DNA of 9,520 nucleotides, taken from NCBI GenBank assembly GCA_964535315.1, contig CAZHTS010000128.1:1-9520 (forward strand), written 5' to 3'. Numbering within the stretch: the first letter of the stretch is position 1; every line of letters begins with the position of its first letter. The notes beneath the pieces are model-generated. The model made no database searches, was not told the DNA's origin, and was given only the letters and a program-made list of their open reading frames with translations. The DNA comes from CAZHTS01 sp964535315 (lineage in GTDB: Bacteria > Chloroflexota > Anaerolineae > Anaerolineales > Anaerolineaceae). The translations under genes and the position numbers were made by a program. Of this stretch, positions 1-7,427 are shown one piece after another.

Positions 1-54
1 CCGCCCATGCCGGGGCAGGCAGGGCTGGTCCTTGAGATGTTTTGGGCCAGGTAG
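1..54 (+). CDS. Possible 3' end of an upstream gene, product unknown
   Basis: Frame 1 is open from the window edge to a TAG at 52-54 and would encode a C-terminal tail ending GLVLEMFWAR. Third codon positions are mostly G or C, as in the confirmed genes, and the stop lies 30 bases before the phzF-like start, which fits an upstream gene in the same transcript. A 5-bp inverted repeat (GGGCC at 44-48, GGCCC at 56-60) straddles the stop but has no T-run after it. Seventeen codons are too few to identify a family, and chance openness in GC-rich DNA is a real alternative. Confidence 0.3.
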   Translation, partial: PPMPGQAGLVLEMFWAR

Positions 55-67
55 CGGCCCGGGGTTG

Positions 68-74
68 AAAGGAG
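68..74 (+). promoter_or_regulatory. Ribosome binding site that decides the phzF-like start
   Basis: AAAGGAG is a strong Shine-Dalgarno match. It lies 10 nt before the ATG at 85 but only 4 nt before an in-frame TTG at 79, so the ATG is preferred. Confidence 0.6.
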
Positions 75-84
75 CGAATTGGCG

Positions 85-882
85 ATGGGACAGCCGATCT
101 ATCAGGTGGATGCGTTTACACACACGGTCTTTGCCGGGAACCCGGCGGGGGTGTGCGTGTTGGCGCGGCCGGCCGGCGAGGACTGGATGCTGGCGGTGGC
201 GCGGGAGATGAATCTGTCGGAGACGGCCTTTGTGCTGGATGAGGGCGGCGTCTTTGGCCTGCGCTGGTTTACGCCGCTCAAAGAGGTCAGCCTGTGCGGG
301 CACGCCACGCTGGCCAGCGCCCACGTGTTGTGGGAGAGCGGCCGTCTGCCCGCCCAGGCGGCGGCGCGTTTCGATACTCTGAGCGGACGATTGACCGCCA
401 CGCGGCGCGGCGAGTGGATTGAGCTGGATTTTCCGGCGAAATACGCTGCCCCGGCCGAACTGCCCGACGGATTGGCGGACTGGCTGGGCGTAGCGCCGCA
501 ATACGTGGGCCGCAATCAGCTCACTTATCTGGTGGAACTGGCGGACGAGGCGCAGGTGCGGGCGCTGCGGCCGGATTTTGCCCGGCTGCGCCGGCTGGCG
601 CTGCGCTGTTTGATCGTCACGGCGCGGGCCACAGTAAGCGGCGGGTTCGATTTCGTCTCCCGTTTCTTTGCCCCGGCGATTGGCATCGACGAAGACCCGG
701 TGACCGGTTCGGCGCATTGTTATCTGACGCCCTATTGGGCCGGCCGGTTGGGCAGGGACGAACTGCTGGCCTGCCAGGTCTCGCCGCGCGGCGGGGTGCT
801 GCGGGTGCGTGCGGTTGGTGAACGGGTGGCGCTGCAAGGGCAGGCGCTGACGGTTTTTAAGGGTGAACTGCTGGCGTCTTGA
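85..882 (+). CDS. PhzF family phenazine biosynthesis-like isomerase/epimerase
   Basis: A 265-residue protein of the PhzF fold (diaminopimelate-epimerase-like, two similar halves around a central active site), close to the family's usual length. PhzF itself isomerises trans-2,3-dihydro-3-hydroxyanthranilate, but most members have unknown substrates. With M1 at the ATG at 85, the N-terminal GNPAG loop is at 18-22 and the sequence LSETAF places the catalytic-type glutamate at E46 (equivalent to Glu45 of Pseudomonas PhzF). CGHAT is at 71-75 with H73, and DEDPVTGSAHC at 202-212 gives the conserved D204. All expected active-site residues are therefore present and the enzyme is probably active. No other phenazine genes are nearby, so phenazine synthesis is not implied. 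An in-frame TTG at 79 would add two residues. It probably ends its own transcription unit, because a promoter-like sequence for cydD follows in the 42-nt gap. It is a cytoplasmic enzyme with no signal peptide. Confidence 0.93.
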   Translation: MGQPIYQVDAFTHTVFAGNPAGVCVLARPAGEDWMLAVAREMNLSETAFVLDEGGVFGLRWFTPLKEVSLCGHATLASAHVLWESGRLPAQAAARFDTLSGRLTATRRGEWIELDFPAKYAAPAELPDGLADWLGVAPQYVGRNQLTYLVELADEAQVRALRPDFARLRRLALRCLIVTARATVSGGFDFVSRFFAPAIGIDEDPVTGSAHCYLTPYWAGRLGRDELLACQVSPRGGVLRVRAVGERVALQGQALTVFKGELLAS

Positions 883-887
883 CCGTA

Positions 888-916
888 TTGACTCTTTGCT
901 CGTTCTCGGGCACAAT
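888..916 (+). promoter_or_regulatory. Candidate sigma-70-type promoter for cydDC
   Basis: TTGACT at 888-893 (5 of 6 to the -35 consensus) and CACAAT at 911-916 (4 of 6 to the -10) are separated by exactly 17 nt. A start site about 7 nt downstream would fall at roughly 922-925, on top of the cydD start codon, implying a leaderless or nearly leaderless mRNA. The promoter lies in the only non-coding gap between the phzF-like gene and cydD. This is inference from consensus matching only. Confidence 0.45.
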
Positions 917-924
917 TTGGGGTG

Positions 925-2617
925 ATGAACAGCCATCTTCGTCTTTTACGCCAGGCGCGGGTCGCCCGGGGGGCGTTGCTTCTGACCGTGCTGAGCGGTT
1001 TTGTGGGCGGTGTGCTGGTGGTATTGCAGGCGCTGCAGCTCAGCCGTCTGATCGAGCGGGTCTTTTTGCAGGGCCAGGGTGTGGCGCAGGTGCGGCCGCT
1101 GCTGGCCGGGCTGCTGCTGATCTTTGCCGGGCGGGCGGCAATGATGGTGTTGAGCGAGGTGTGCGCCGGCGCCGTGGCGGTGCGGGTCAAGGCAGCGCTG
1201 CGCGGCTGGCTGGTCGAGCGCCTGTTTGAGCTTGGCCCGGCCTACACCCAGGGCGAACAGAGCGGCGAACTGGCAGCCACAGTGGTGCAGGGTGTGGATG
1301 CGCTGGACGCCTATTTCGGCCAGTACCTGCCGCAGATCGTGCTGGCGGCGCTGGTGCCGCTGACCATCCTGGTGGTTGTGTTCCCGCTCGACTGGCTGTC
1401 GGGGCTGGTGCTGTTGTTGACCGCCCCGCTGATCCCGATCTTTATGTTTTTGATCGGCAAGGCCAGCGAGGCATTGACGCGCCGGCAGTGGGGGGCGCTC
1501 AGCCGCATGAGCGCCTATTTTTTGGACACGCTGCAGGGGTTGACGGCGTTAAAGGTGCTGGGGCAGAGCCAGGCGCGGGCAGAAAAAATCGATGCGGTCG
1601 GCGAGCAGTACCGGCTTGCCACGCTGGCGGTGCTGCGGGTGACCTTTCTCTCGGCGCTGGTTTTGGAACTGGCGGCCACGTTGAGCACGGCGGTGATTGC
1701 AGTGCAGATCGGGCTGCGCCTGTTGTACGGTCGCCTGGGTTTTGTGGATGCGTTTTTCGTGCTGGTCATCGCCCCNNNNNNNNNNNNNNNNNNNNNNNNN
1801 NNNNNNNNNNNNNNNNNNNNNNNNNNNNNNNNNNNNNNNNNNNNNNNNNNNNNNNNNNNNNNNNNNNNNNNNNNNGGCGGCGCCGTTTGAGACACTGGTG
1901 TTTGAGGCGGTGGATTTTTCCTACCCGGGCGGTCAAACGGTGCTGCACGGCCTGTCGCTGACCGTGCACAACGGGCAGCAGGTGGCGCTGGTGGGCGCCA
2001 GCGGAGCGGGCAAGAGTACGGTGGCGCATCTTCTGCTGCGTTTTGGCGAGCCGCAGGCCGGGCGTATTCTGGTGGACGGCCGGCCGTTGGCCGGAGTGCC
2101 GGTCGAGGCGTGGCGCCAGCGCATTGCCTGGGTGCCGCAGCGCCCGTTTCTGTTTCACGACAGCCTGGCAGCCAATATCCGCCTGGGGCGGCCGGAGGCA
2201 TCGCTGGCCGAGGTGAAGGCGGCGGCGCGCCTGGCCGAACTGGACGAGTGGATCGAGACGCTGCCGGCGGGTTATGAGACGTTGGTGGGCGAGCAGGGCG
2301 CCCGCTTGAGCGGCGGGCAGGCGCAGCGCCTGGCGCTGGCGCGCGCTTTTCTGCGCGATGCGCCCTTTTTGATTCTGGATGAGCCCACCGCTCATCTGGA
2401 TGTGGAACAGGAGACCTTGATCGCCGCGGCGACGCAGCGCCTGTGCCGCGGGCGTACGACGCTGACGATCGCTCATCGCCTGTCCACCGTGCAGCGCATG
2501 GAGCAGATTTTTGTCATGGCAGGCGGGCGGGTGGTGGAATGCGGCGCTCCGGCGCAGTTGTTGGCGCAGGGCGGGGAATACGCCCGGCTGGCGCAGGCCG
2601 GCGGGAGGGCGGCGTGA
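925..2617 (+). CDS. cydD: CydD, thiol reductant/haem ABC exporter subunit, interrupted by assembly gap
   Basis: One half of the CydDC heterodimeric ABC exporter of the cytoplasmic membrane, which is required for cytochrome bd assembly and was described first as a cysteine/glutathione exporter and later also as a haem transporter. The 5' part (925-1775) encodes about 284 residues of the six-helix membrane domain, including the CydD-typical stretches SGELAATVVQGVDALDAYF and RRQWGALSRMSAYFLD, and breaks off at FFVLVIAP, where the family continues with PEF(Y/F)LPLR. The 3' part (1877-2614, 246 residues) is the ATPase domain: Walker A GASGAGKST (1994-2020), Q-loop VPQRPFLF, signature LSGGQ (2306-2320), Walker B FLILDE (2366-2383) and H-loop His (2474-2476). 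Visible residues total 530 against 560-590 for the family, so only the linker is missing. The frame shift across the N run is an assembly artefact. ATG at 925 is chosen; GTG at 922 is in frame directly before it. The stop overlaps the cydC start. Confidence 0.93.
1776..1875. other. Assembly gap of 100 N inside cydD
   Basis: The run is exactly 100 N, the usual placeholder for a scaffold gap of unknown size. The codon before it is CCN (Pro whatever the base). The reading frame is +1 before the gap and +2 after it, so an intact gene requires the true missing length to be a multiple of three. Comparison with remembered CydD sequences suggests about 40-60 missing residues, that is roughly 120-180 nt, covering the end of the last membrane helix region and the linker to the ATPase domain. 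Confidence 0.97.
2603..2609 (+). promoter_or_regulatory. Ribosome binding site for cydC inside cydD
   Basis: GGGAGGG within the last codons of cydD lies 4 nt before a GTG at 2614. Together with the GTGA overlap of start and stop codons it supports a GTG start with translational coupling, rather than one of the earlier in-frame starts that lie deep inside the cydD ATPase domain. Confidence 0.6.
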
Positions 2618-4356
2618 GGACGGTGGTGCGCCTGGTGCGCTTCCTGCGACCGTTTGCCGGGTGGGTGCTGTTCTCGGTGTTGTTGGGGGTGGCGACGATC
2701 GCCAGTGGGATCGGGCTGCTGGGCGTCTCGGCTTACCTGATTGCGCGCGCGGCGCTGCATCCGTCGATTGCCGTGTTGCAGGTGGCGATTGTGGGCGTGC
2801 GTTTTTTTGGCATCACCCGCGGTTTGTTCCGCTATCTGGAACGTTTGATATCGCATTCGGTCAATTTCCGTCTGCTGGCGCAATTGCGTTCGTGGTTTTA
2901 CCGCCGCCTGGAGCCGCTGGCGCCGGCGCGTTTGCAGGCCTACCGCAGCGGCGATCTGCTCAGCCGGGCGGTGGGTGATATCGAGACGCTGGAGAATTTC
3001 TACGTGCGCGCCGTGGCGCCGCCGGTGGTGGCGCTGGTGGTGACGGCAGGCATGGCGTTATTCGTCGGGCAGTGGAGTGCGGCGTTGGGCTGGCTGCTGG
3101 CAGGCGGTCTGCTGGCGGCCGGGGCCGGCGTACCGTGCCTGACGTATGCGTTGAGCCGGCATTCGGGGCGCCGGTTGGTGGCCAGGCGCGCCGAACTGAG
3201 CGCCGGTCTGGTGGACAGCGTGCAGGGCTTGAGCGATCTGCTGGCTTTTGGCGGGCAGACAGCCCAACGGGAGACCCTGGCGCGGCGCAGCGCAGCGTTG
3301 GCGGCGGCGCAGATGCGCCAGGTCTGGGTGAGCGCCGTGGGCAATGCGGCGGGCCAGTTGTTGTCCAACCTGACGTTGTTTGGCATGCTGCTGCTGGCCA
3401 TTCCGCTGGTCACGGCCGGTCGCCTGGAGGGGGTGATGCTGGCCGTGTTGGCGCTGCTGACGCTTTCCAGTTTTGAGGCGGTCACGCCGCTGCCGCAGGC
3501 GGCGCAGCAGTTGACCGCCAGCCTGGAGGCCGCCCGGCGTCTGTTCGATCTGGTGGACGCCAGCCCGGCGGTGGTCGAACCGGCGGCGACGTCGCTGCCG
3601 GCGACAGGCACAACCGGGCGGCTGGAGGTGCGCAATCTGTGTTTTCGTTATGCGCCGGATTTGCCCCCGGCGTTGTGCGCTTTGAACCTGAGCGTGGCGC
3701 CCGGCCAGCGCGTGGCGCTGGTGGGGCCAAGCGGGGCGGGAAAAACGTCGCTGGCCCAGGTGCTGCTGCGTTTCTGGGACTATGAGGCAGGCGAGATTGA
3801 GTTGAACGGCGTCGATTTGCGCCGCTGGCCGCTGGAAGCGGCGCGCCGGCAGATGGCGGTGGTGACGCAGTCGGGCTATCTGTTTACCGCCACGCTGCGC
3901 CAGAACCTGCTGCTGGGCAACCCGCAGGCCAGCGAGGCAGAACTGCGGCAGGCGTTGGAACGGGCGGAACTGGGAAGGTGGCTGGCCGGACTGCCCGACG
4001 GACTGGATACCTGGCTGGGTGAGCACGGGGTGCGGATGAGCGGCGGCGAGCGCCAGCGCCTGGCGGTGGCGCGCACATTGTTGCGCCCGGCGGGGTTGTG
4101 GGTGCTGGACGAGCCGACCGCACACCTGGATGCGTTGACCGGGCGCGAACTGACGCGCACCCTGCTGGCGGTGACGCAGGGGTGCAGCGCAGTGTGGATC
4201 ACCCACCAGCTGGCCGGGCTGGAGGGGATGGACGAAATTGTGGTTTTGCAGGCCGGGCGGGTGGTGGAACGCGGCCGGCACGCTGCTTTGTTGGCGCAGC
4301 GAGGCATGTATGCCCGTTTGTGGGAACTGGATAACGATGCACTGGGCGAGGTGTGA
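2614..4356 (+). CDS. cydC: CydC, thiol reductant/haem ABC exporter subunit
   Basis: The partner of CydD in the CydDC ABC exporter; 580 residues from the GTG at 2614, matching the family length (E. coli CydC is 573). The N-terminal half is the six-helix membrane domain with very characteristic CydC stretches: LLGVSAYLIARAALHP, QVAIVGVRFFGITRGLFRYL, and SGDLLSRAVGDIETLENFYVR. The ATPase domain has Walker A GPSGAGKTS (371-379), Q-loop Q419, signature MSGGE (475-479), Walker B WVLDE with D499/E500, and H-loop H531. All catalytic elements are intact, so it should hydrolyse ATP as a heterodimer with CydD. It overlaps cydD by 4 nt in a GTGA arrangement, so the two are almost certainly co-translated from one transcript. 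No cydA or cydB is visible, so the cytochrome bd oxidase it would serve must be encoded elsewhere or outside the window. The open frame continues upstream to 2443 only as a by-product of GC-rich coding in cydD. Confidence 0.96.
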   Translation: MRTVVRLVRFLRPFAGWVLFSVLLGVATIASGIGLLGVSAYLIARAALHPSIAVLQVAIVGVRFFGITRGLFRYLERLISHSVNFRLLAQLRSWFYRRLEPLAPARLQAYRSGDLLSRAVGDIETLENFYVRAVAPPVVALVVTAGMALFVGQWSAALGWLLAGGLLAAGAGVPCLTYALSRHSGRRLVARRAELSAGLVDSVQGLSDLLAFGGQTAQRETLARRSAALAAAQMRQVWVSAVGNAAGQLLSNLTLFGMLLLAIPLVTAGRLEGVMLAVLALLTLSSFEAVTPLPQAAQQLTASLEAARRLFDLVDASPAVVEPAATSLPATGTTGRLEVRNLCFRYAPDLPPALCALNLSVAPGQRVALVGPSGAGKTSLAQVLLRFWDYEAGEIELNGVDLRRWPLEAARRQMAVVTQSGYLFTATLRQNLLLGNPQASEAELRQALERAELGRWLAGLPDGLDTWLGEHGVRMSGGERQRLAVARTLLRPAGLWVLDEPTAHLDALTGRELTRTLLAVTQGCSAVWITHQLAGLEGMDEIVVLQAGRVVERGRHAALLAQRGMYARLWELDNDALGEV

Positions 4357-4416
4357 AACAGGGGAACCAGCGGGGTGAGCGATACGTCTTAGCAATGACG
4401 GTTTCGTTTTGCTTTT

Positions 4417-4423
4417 CTGGAGG
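4417..4423 (+). promoter_or_regulatory. Ribosome binding site of the VIT-vWA gene
   Basis: CTGGAGG ends 5 nt before the ATG at 4429. It is the clearest Shine-Dalgarno site in the window and fixes the start, which also begins a good signal peptide. In the remaining 72-nt gap after cydC I see no convincing -35/-10 pair. Confidence 0.7.
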
Positions 4424-4428
4424 CGTAT

Positions 4429-6792
4429 ATGAAGACTCGAATCCTGTTTTCCTTGCTGGCAGGTCTGTTGTTGTTGGCGGCAATCGCCAGCCCGGTGCAG
4501 GCGGATGGCATTATCATCCCCGACTTTCCCCCCGGGCAGCCCCCGCCGCCTGAAACGGCGCGTCTGGTGATCCGTTACCACCACGTGACGGTCAGGATTG
4601 AGAACCAACTGGCGGTGACGCGCGTTGACCAGGTGTTTTACAATCCGCACGACTGGCAGGTGGAGGGCACCTACCTGTTCCCGCTGCCGGTGGACGCGAC
4701 CGTCAGCAATTTTGTGCTGTGGATCGACGGCAAGCCGGTGGAGGGCAAGGTGCTGGACGCCGATCAGGCGCGCCGCACCTACGAGGAGATTGTGCGCGGG
4801 ATGCGCGACCCGGCGCTGCTGGAGTACGTGGGGCGTGGGGCGGTGCAGGCGCGCATCTTTCCCATCCCGCCGCAGGGCGAGCGGCGCGTCGAACTGGAAT
4901 ATACCCAGGCGCTGACCGCCGACAACGGGCTGGTGCGTTATCTCTACCCGCTCAACACCGAAAAGTTTTCAGCCGAGCCGCTGCAGAGTGTGACGGTGCG
5001 GGTGGAGGTGAGCGCGGCGCAGCCGGTGCGCGCCGTGTATTCGCCCAGTCATAACGTCAGCATCAAGCGCAGCGACGACCGTCATTTTGTGGCCAGTTAC
5101 GAGGCCAGCAACGTCACTCCCGACGCCGATTTTGCCCTGTATTACTCGTTGGGCGAGAGCGAGGCTTTCCACCTGTTCTCGTATCGCGACCCCGGCGACG
5201 CCCAGGATCGCGACGGCTTTTTCCTGATGCTGCTGGCGCCTAAGCCGGGCGAGGCCAGCCAGCCGGTTGCCAAAGACCTGCTGCTGGTGCTGGATCGTTC
5301 GGGCAGTATGGAAGGTGAGAAGTTCCAGCAGGCGCAGGCGGCGGTGCGGTATATTTTGCAGCATCTCAACCCCGGCGATCGTTTTCACCTGACGACGTTT
5401 AACAATTTTACCGATCGTTACGCCGAGGGGCTGCGCCCGGCGGCAGACGCCGGAGCGGCAACCGGCTGGTTGAATCAGATGAGCGCGGTGGGCAGCACCG
5501 ATATCAACCGGGCGCTGTTGGAAGCTGCGTCGCTGGCCGATCGCGAACGCCCGACCTATCTGATCTTCCTGACCGATGGGCTGCCGACCGAGGGGGAAAC
5601 GGACAGCCAGAAGATTCTGAACAATTTTGCGCAGACGGCCCCCCGGAATGTGCGTCTGTTTGCCTTTGGGGTGGGCTACGATGTGGATACCTATCTGCTC
5701 GACTCGCTCAGCCAGGAACACCACGGTGTGAGCACGTACGTGCAGCCGGGCGAGGCGCTGGACGAGGTGCTTTCGTCGTTTTATGCCCGGATCAGCACGC
5801 CGGTATTGACCAATCTGGCGCTGGATTTTGGGGCGTTGAGCGTCTACGACCTGTATCCTGACCCGCTGCCCGATCTGTTTGCGGGCAGTCAGGTGGTGGT
5901 GGTCGGGCGTTACCGTGAGGGTGGGGTGACCACGGTGACGCTCAAAGGGGAAGTGAACGGGCAGGCGCAGGTCTTCCGTTATGCCGAGCAGCGTTTCACG
6001 GCGGATGGGCGCGGGCAGAGCGGGGCGCTGGTTGAACTGCCGCGCCTGTGGGCCACGCGCAAGATCGGTTATCTGTTGAGCAAGATTCGCCTGCAGGGGC
6101 CCGACCAGGAGACCATCGATCAGATTGTGCGTCTGAGCGTGCGGTATGGCATCGTCACGCCGTATACCTCTTACCTGGTGACCGAGCAGGCGCCGTTGGG
6201 GGCGGCCAGCCAGCAAGAACTGGCGCGTGATGCCTACAATGACTTGCAGGCGGCGCCGGCTGCGCCGGCTTCGGGGCAGGAGGCAGTGGAGAAGGCGGCC
6301 GGGCAGGGCGCCATGTCGCAGGCCGAGGTGGCGCCGAGCGCCTCGCAGGCCAGCGGGCAGCGGGTGCGCATCGTGGGCAGCCGCACCTTTGTGCTGAACG
6401 GCGGCGTGTGGGTAGATACGAGCTATGATCCGCAGGTGATGAAACCCACCCCGGTGGTGTTCCTGTCGCAGGATTATTTCCGCCTGTCACAGTCCCGCCC
6501 CGAAGTGGCTGCGGCGCTGGCGCTGGGTGAGCGCGTGATCGTGGTGGTGGATGGGGCGGCCTATGAGGTGGTGGCGGCCGGGGAACCGGCCGGCGCTGCG
6601 CCGTTGGTGCTGCCGGCGACAACTGTGCCCCAGCCGGCGGTGAGTGCGGCAACAGCAACGCCGCAAAACGTAACGACCGGGTCATCAACCACCGCCCCGG
6701 CGGTTCCGGCTTCGCCGGCGACGCCGGCACCGTGTGCGAGCGGGGCGCTGCCTCTGTTGCTGGCCGTGGTGGTCTGGCGGCTGCGGCTCTGA
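4429..6792 (+). CDS. Exported VIT and von Willebrand factor A domain protein
   Basis: A 787-residue protein. Residues 1-25 form a signal peptide (MKTR, a hydrophobic core, then SPVQA with likely cleavage before D26). A VIT domain (inter-alpha-trypsin inhibitor heavy-chain type) spans about 40-165, with the typical RVDQVFYNPHDWQVEGTYLFPLP and an ARIFPIPPQGERRVELEY stretch. A vWA domain spans about 280-450 with a complete metal-dependent adhesion site: D289-x-S291-x-S293 (DRSGSM), T357 and D383 (FLTDG). A C-terminal domain at about 645-716 (from GSRTFVLNGGVWVDTSYDP to RVIVVVDGAAYEVV) recurs, as I recall, in bacterial VIT-vWA proteins. A Pro/Ala/Thr-rich linker leads to a tail with C769, a hydrophobic stretch at 773-783 and a final RLRL. 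It should act outside the cytoplasmic membrane, probably as a metal-dependent binding or adhesion protein; no ligand can be inferred. It follows cydC in the same direction, possibly by read-through. It is complete, and base use matches its neighbours. Confidence 0.92.
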   Translation: MKTRILFSLLAGLLLLAAIASPVQADGIIIPDFPPGQPPPPETARLVIRYHHVTVRIENQLAVTRVDQVFYNPHDWQVEGTYLFPLPVDATVSNFVLWIDGKPVEGKVLDADQARRTYEEIVRGMRDPALLEYVGRGAVQARIFPIPPQGERRVELEYTQALTADNGLVRYLYPLNTEKFSAEPLQSVTVRVEVSAAQPVRAVYSPSHNVSIKRSDDRHFVASYEASNVTPDADFALYYSLGESEAFHLFSYRDPGDAQDRDGFFLMLLAPKPGEASQPVAKDLLLVLDRSGSMEGEKFQQAQAAVRYILQHLNPGDRFHLTTFNNFTDRYAEGLRPAADAGAATGWLNQMSAVGSTDINRALLEAASLADRERPTYLIFLTDGLPTEGETDSQKILNNFAQTAPRNVRLFAFGVGYDVDTYLLDSLSQEHHGVSTYVQPGEALDEVLSSFYARISTPVLTNLALDFGALSVYDLYPDPLPDLFAGSQVVVVGRYREGGVTTVTLKGEVNGQAQVFRYAEQRFTADGRGQSGALVELPRLWATRKIGYLLSKIRLQGPDQETIDQIVRLSVRYGIVTPYTSYLVTEQAPLGAASQQELARDAYNDLQAAPAAPASGQEAVEKAAGQGAMSQAEVAPSASQASGQRVRIVGSRTFVLNGGVWVDTSYDPQVMKPTPVVFLSQDYFRLSQSRPEVAAALALGERVIVVVDGAAYEVVAAGEPAGAAPLVLPATTVPQPAVSAATATPQNVTTGSSTTAPAVPASPATPAPCASGALPLLLAVVVWRLRL

Positions 6793-6800
6793 GCGCAGCC
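6779..6800. terminator. Possible bidirectional hairpin between convergent genes
   Basis: GGCTGCG (6779-6785) and CGCAGCC (6794-6800) are a perfect 7-bp inverted repeat with an 8-nt loop that contains the TGA stop of the VIT-vWA gene. It sits at the junction of two converging transcripts, only 6 bases from the stop of the opposite gene. Neither strand has a following T-run, so it is not a classical intrinsic terminator; it could still slow polymerase or protect 3' ends. Confidence 0.4.
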
Positions 6801-6806
6801 CAAGAA

Positions 6807-7424
6807 TCAACCCAATGCGTTGAGCAGCCGGTCGGCGGGCAATGCGCCCTGGCGCAGGATGGCCGGCTGGCTGCCGGTGCAATCGACCACGGTGGAGGGA
6901 ACGCCGCCTGGGGTGGTTCCGCCGTCCAGCAGCAGTTCGATACGACCGCAGAGCTGCGCCAGAACGTCGCCGGCGGTCTGGGTATTGGCGCCGCCGGACA
7001 GGTTGGCCGAGGTGGTGGCCAGCGGGCCGCTGTGGCGCAGCAGTTCCAGGGCGAAGGGGTGGTCTGGCATGCGGATGCCAATGGTGGCGGTGGGCGAGAT
7101 GGACGCCGGCAGGTCGGGATGACGGGGGACGACCAGGGTCAGGGCGCCGGGCCAGAAGGTATCGGCCAGGCGGCGGGCGCTGGCGGTCAGGCCGGCGGTC
7201 ACCTGGGTGATCTGCTCCACGCTGCCGACGAGAATGGGGATGGCCTTGCGCAGGTCACGCTCTTTGGCAAAGAACAGCCGCTCGACGGCGCGTTTGTCCC
7301 ACGGCAGGCTGGCGACGCCGTAGACGGTGTCGGTGGGGAAGGCGATCAATCCGCCTTCTTTCAGGATGGCCAGGGCGCGCGGGATGGCCAGCGGGTTTTC
7401 ACACGGGATAATTTCGGTCGTCAT
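6807..7424 (-). CDS. tsaC: Threonylcarbamoyl-AMP synthase (Sua5/YciO/YrdC family)
   Basis: It makes threonylcarbamoyl-AMP from threonine, bicarbonate and ATP, the first step of the t6A modification at position 37 of ANN-decoding tRNAs. At 205 residues it is the single-domain TsaC/YrdC size and lacks the extra C-terminal domain of full Sua5 proteins. Visible family motifs are FPTDTVYG (29-36), K54-x-R56 with the following RKAIPIL, the FWPGALTLV stretch (90-98), TSANLSG (138-144) carrying the nucleotide-binding SxN, and STVVD (177-181). Nothing essential is missing. The ATG at 7424 lies only 3 nt after the prmC stop with no strong ribosome binding site, which suggests translational coupling. 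It is last in the prfA-prmC-tsaC cluster, an arrangement also found in other bacterial phyla. It is a cytoplasmic enzyme, probably essential. YciO-type relatives are the main alternative; the gene context favours the t6A enzyme. Confidence 0.93.
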   Translation of the reverse strand: MTTEIIPCENPLAIPRALAILKEGGLIAFPTDTVYGVASLPWDKRAVERLFFAKERDLRKAIPILVGSVEQITQVTAGLTASARRLADTFWPGALTLVVPRHPDLPASISPTATIGIRMPDHPFALELLRHSGPLATTSANLSGGANTQTAGDVLAQLCGRIELLLDGGTTPGGVPSTVVDCTGSQPAILRQGALPADRLLNALG

Positions 7425-7427
7425 GGA

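Noticed and set aside
85..882. Part of a phenazine biosynthetic operon
   Set aside because: PhzF-family proteins are widespread outside phenazine pathways and no other phz-like gene is visible.
1776..1900. cydD as a frameshifted pseudogene
   Set aside because: The frame change coincides exactly with a 100-N placeholder gap. Both flanking parts have intact motifs and normal codon use.
4385..4416. Intrinsic terminator after cydC (CGTC/GACG stem followed by a T-rich stretch)
   Set aside because: The stem is only 4 bp and the T-rich stretch is interrupted, so it is too weak to call.
3058..4650. Long open frame (about 530 codons) on the minus strand opposite cydC
   Set aside because: Gln/Arg/His-rich low-complexity translation with no recognisable domain, lying opposite an unmistakable cydC. 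It is a by-product of GC-rich third codon positions.
4969..6216. Open frame of about 415 codons on the minus strand opposite the VIT-vWA gene
   Set aside because: Same antisense GC-rich artefact; the plus strand carries clear VIT and MIDAS motifs.
6241..6320. Repeat-rich GCCGGC/GCGCCGG segments in the VIT-vWA linkers
   Set aside because: They encode Ala/Pro-rich linkers and follow from codon bias; they do not form an ordered repeat array.
6604..6624. LPATT as a sortase LPxTG motif in the VIT-vWA protein
   Set aside because: The fifth residue is not Gly, and the motif is about 60 residues from the C terminus, too far from the hydrophobic tail for a classical sortase signal.
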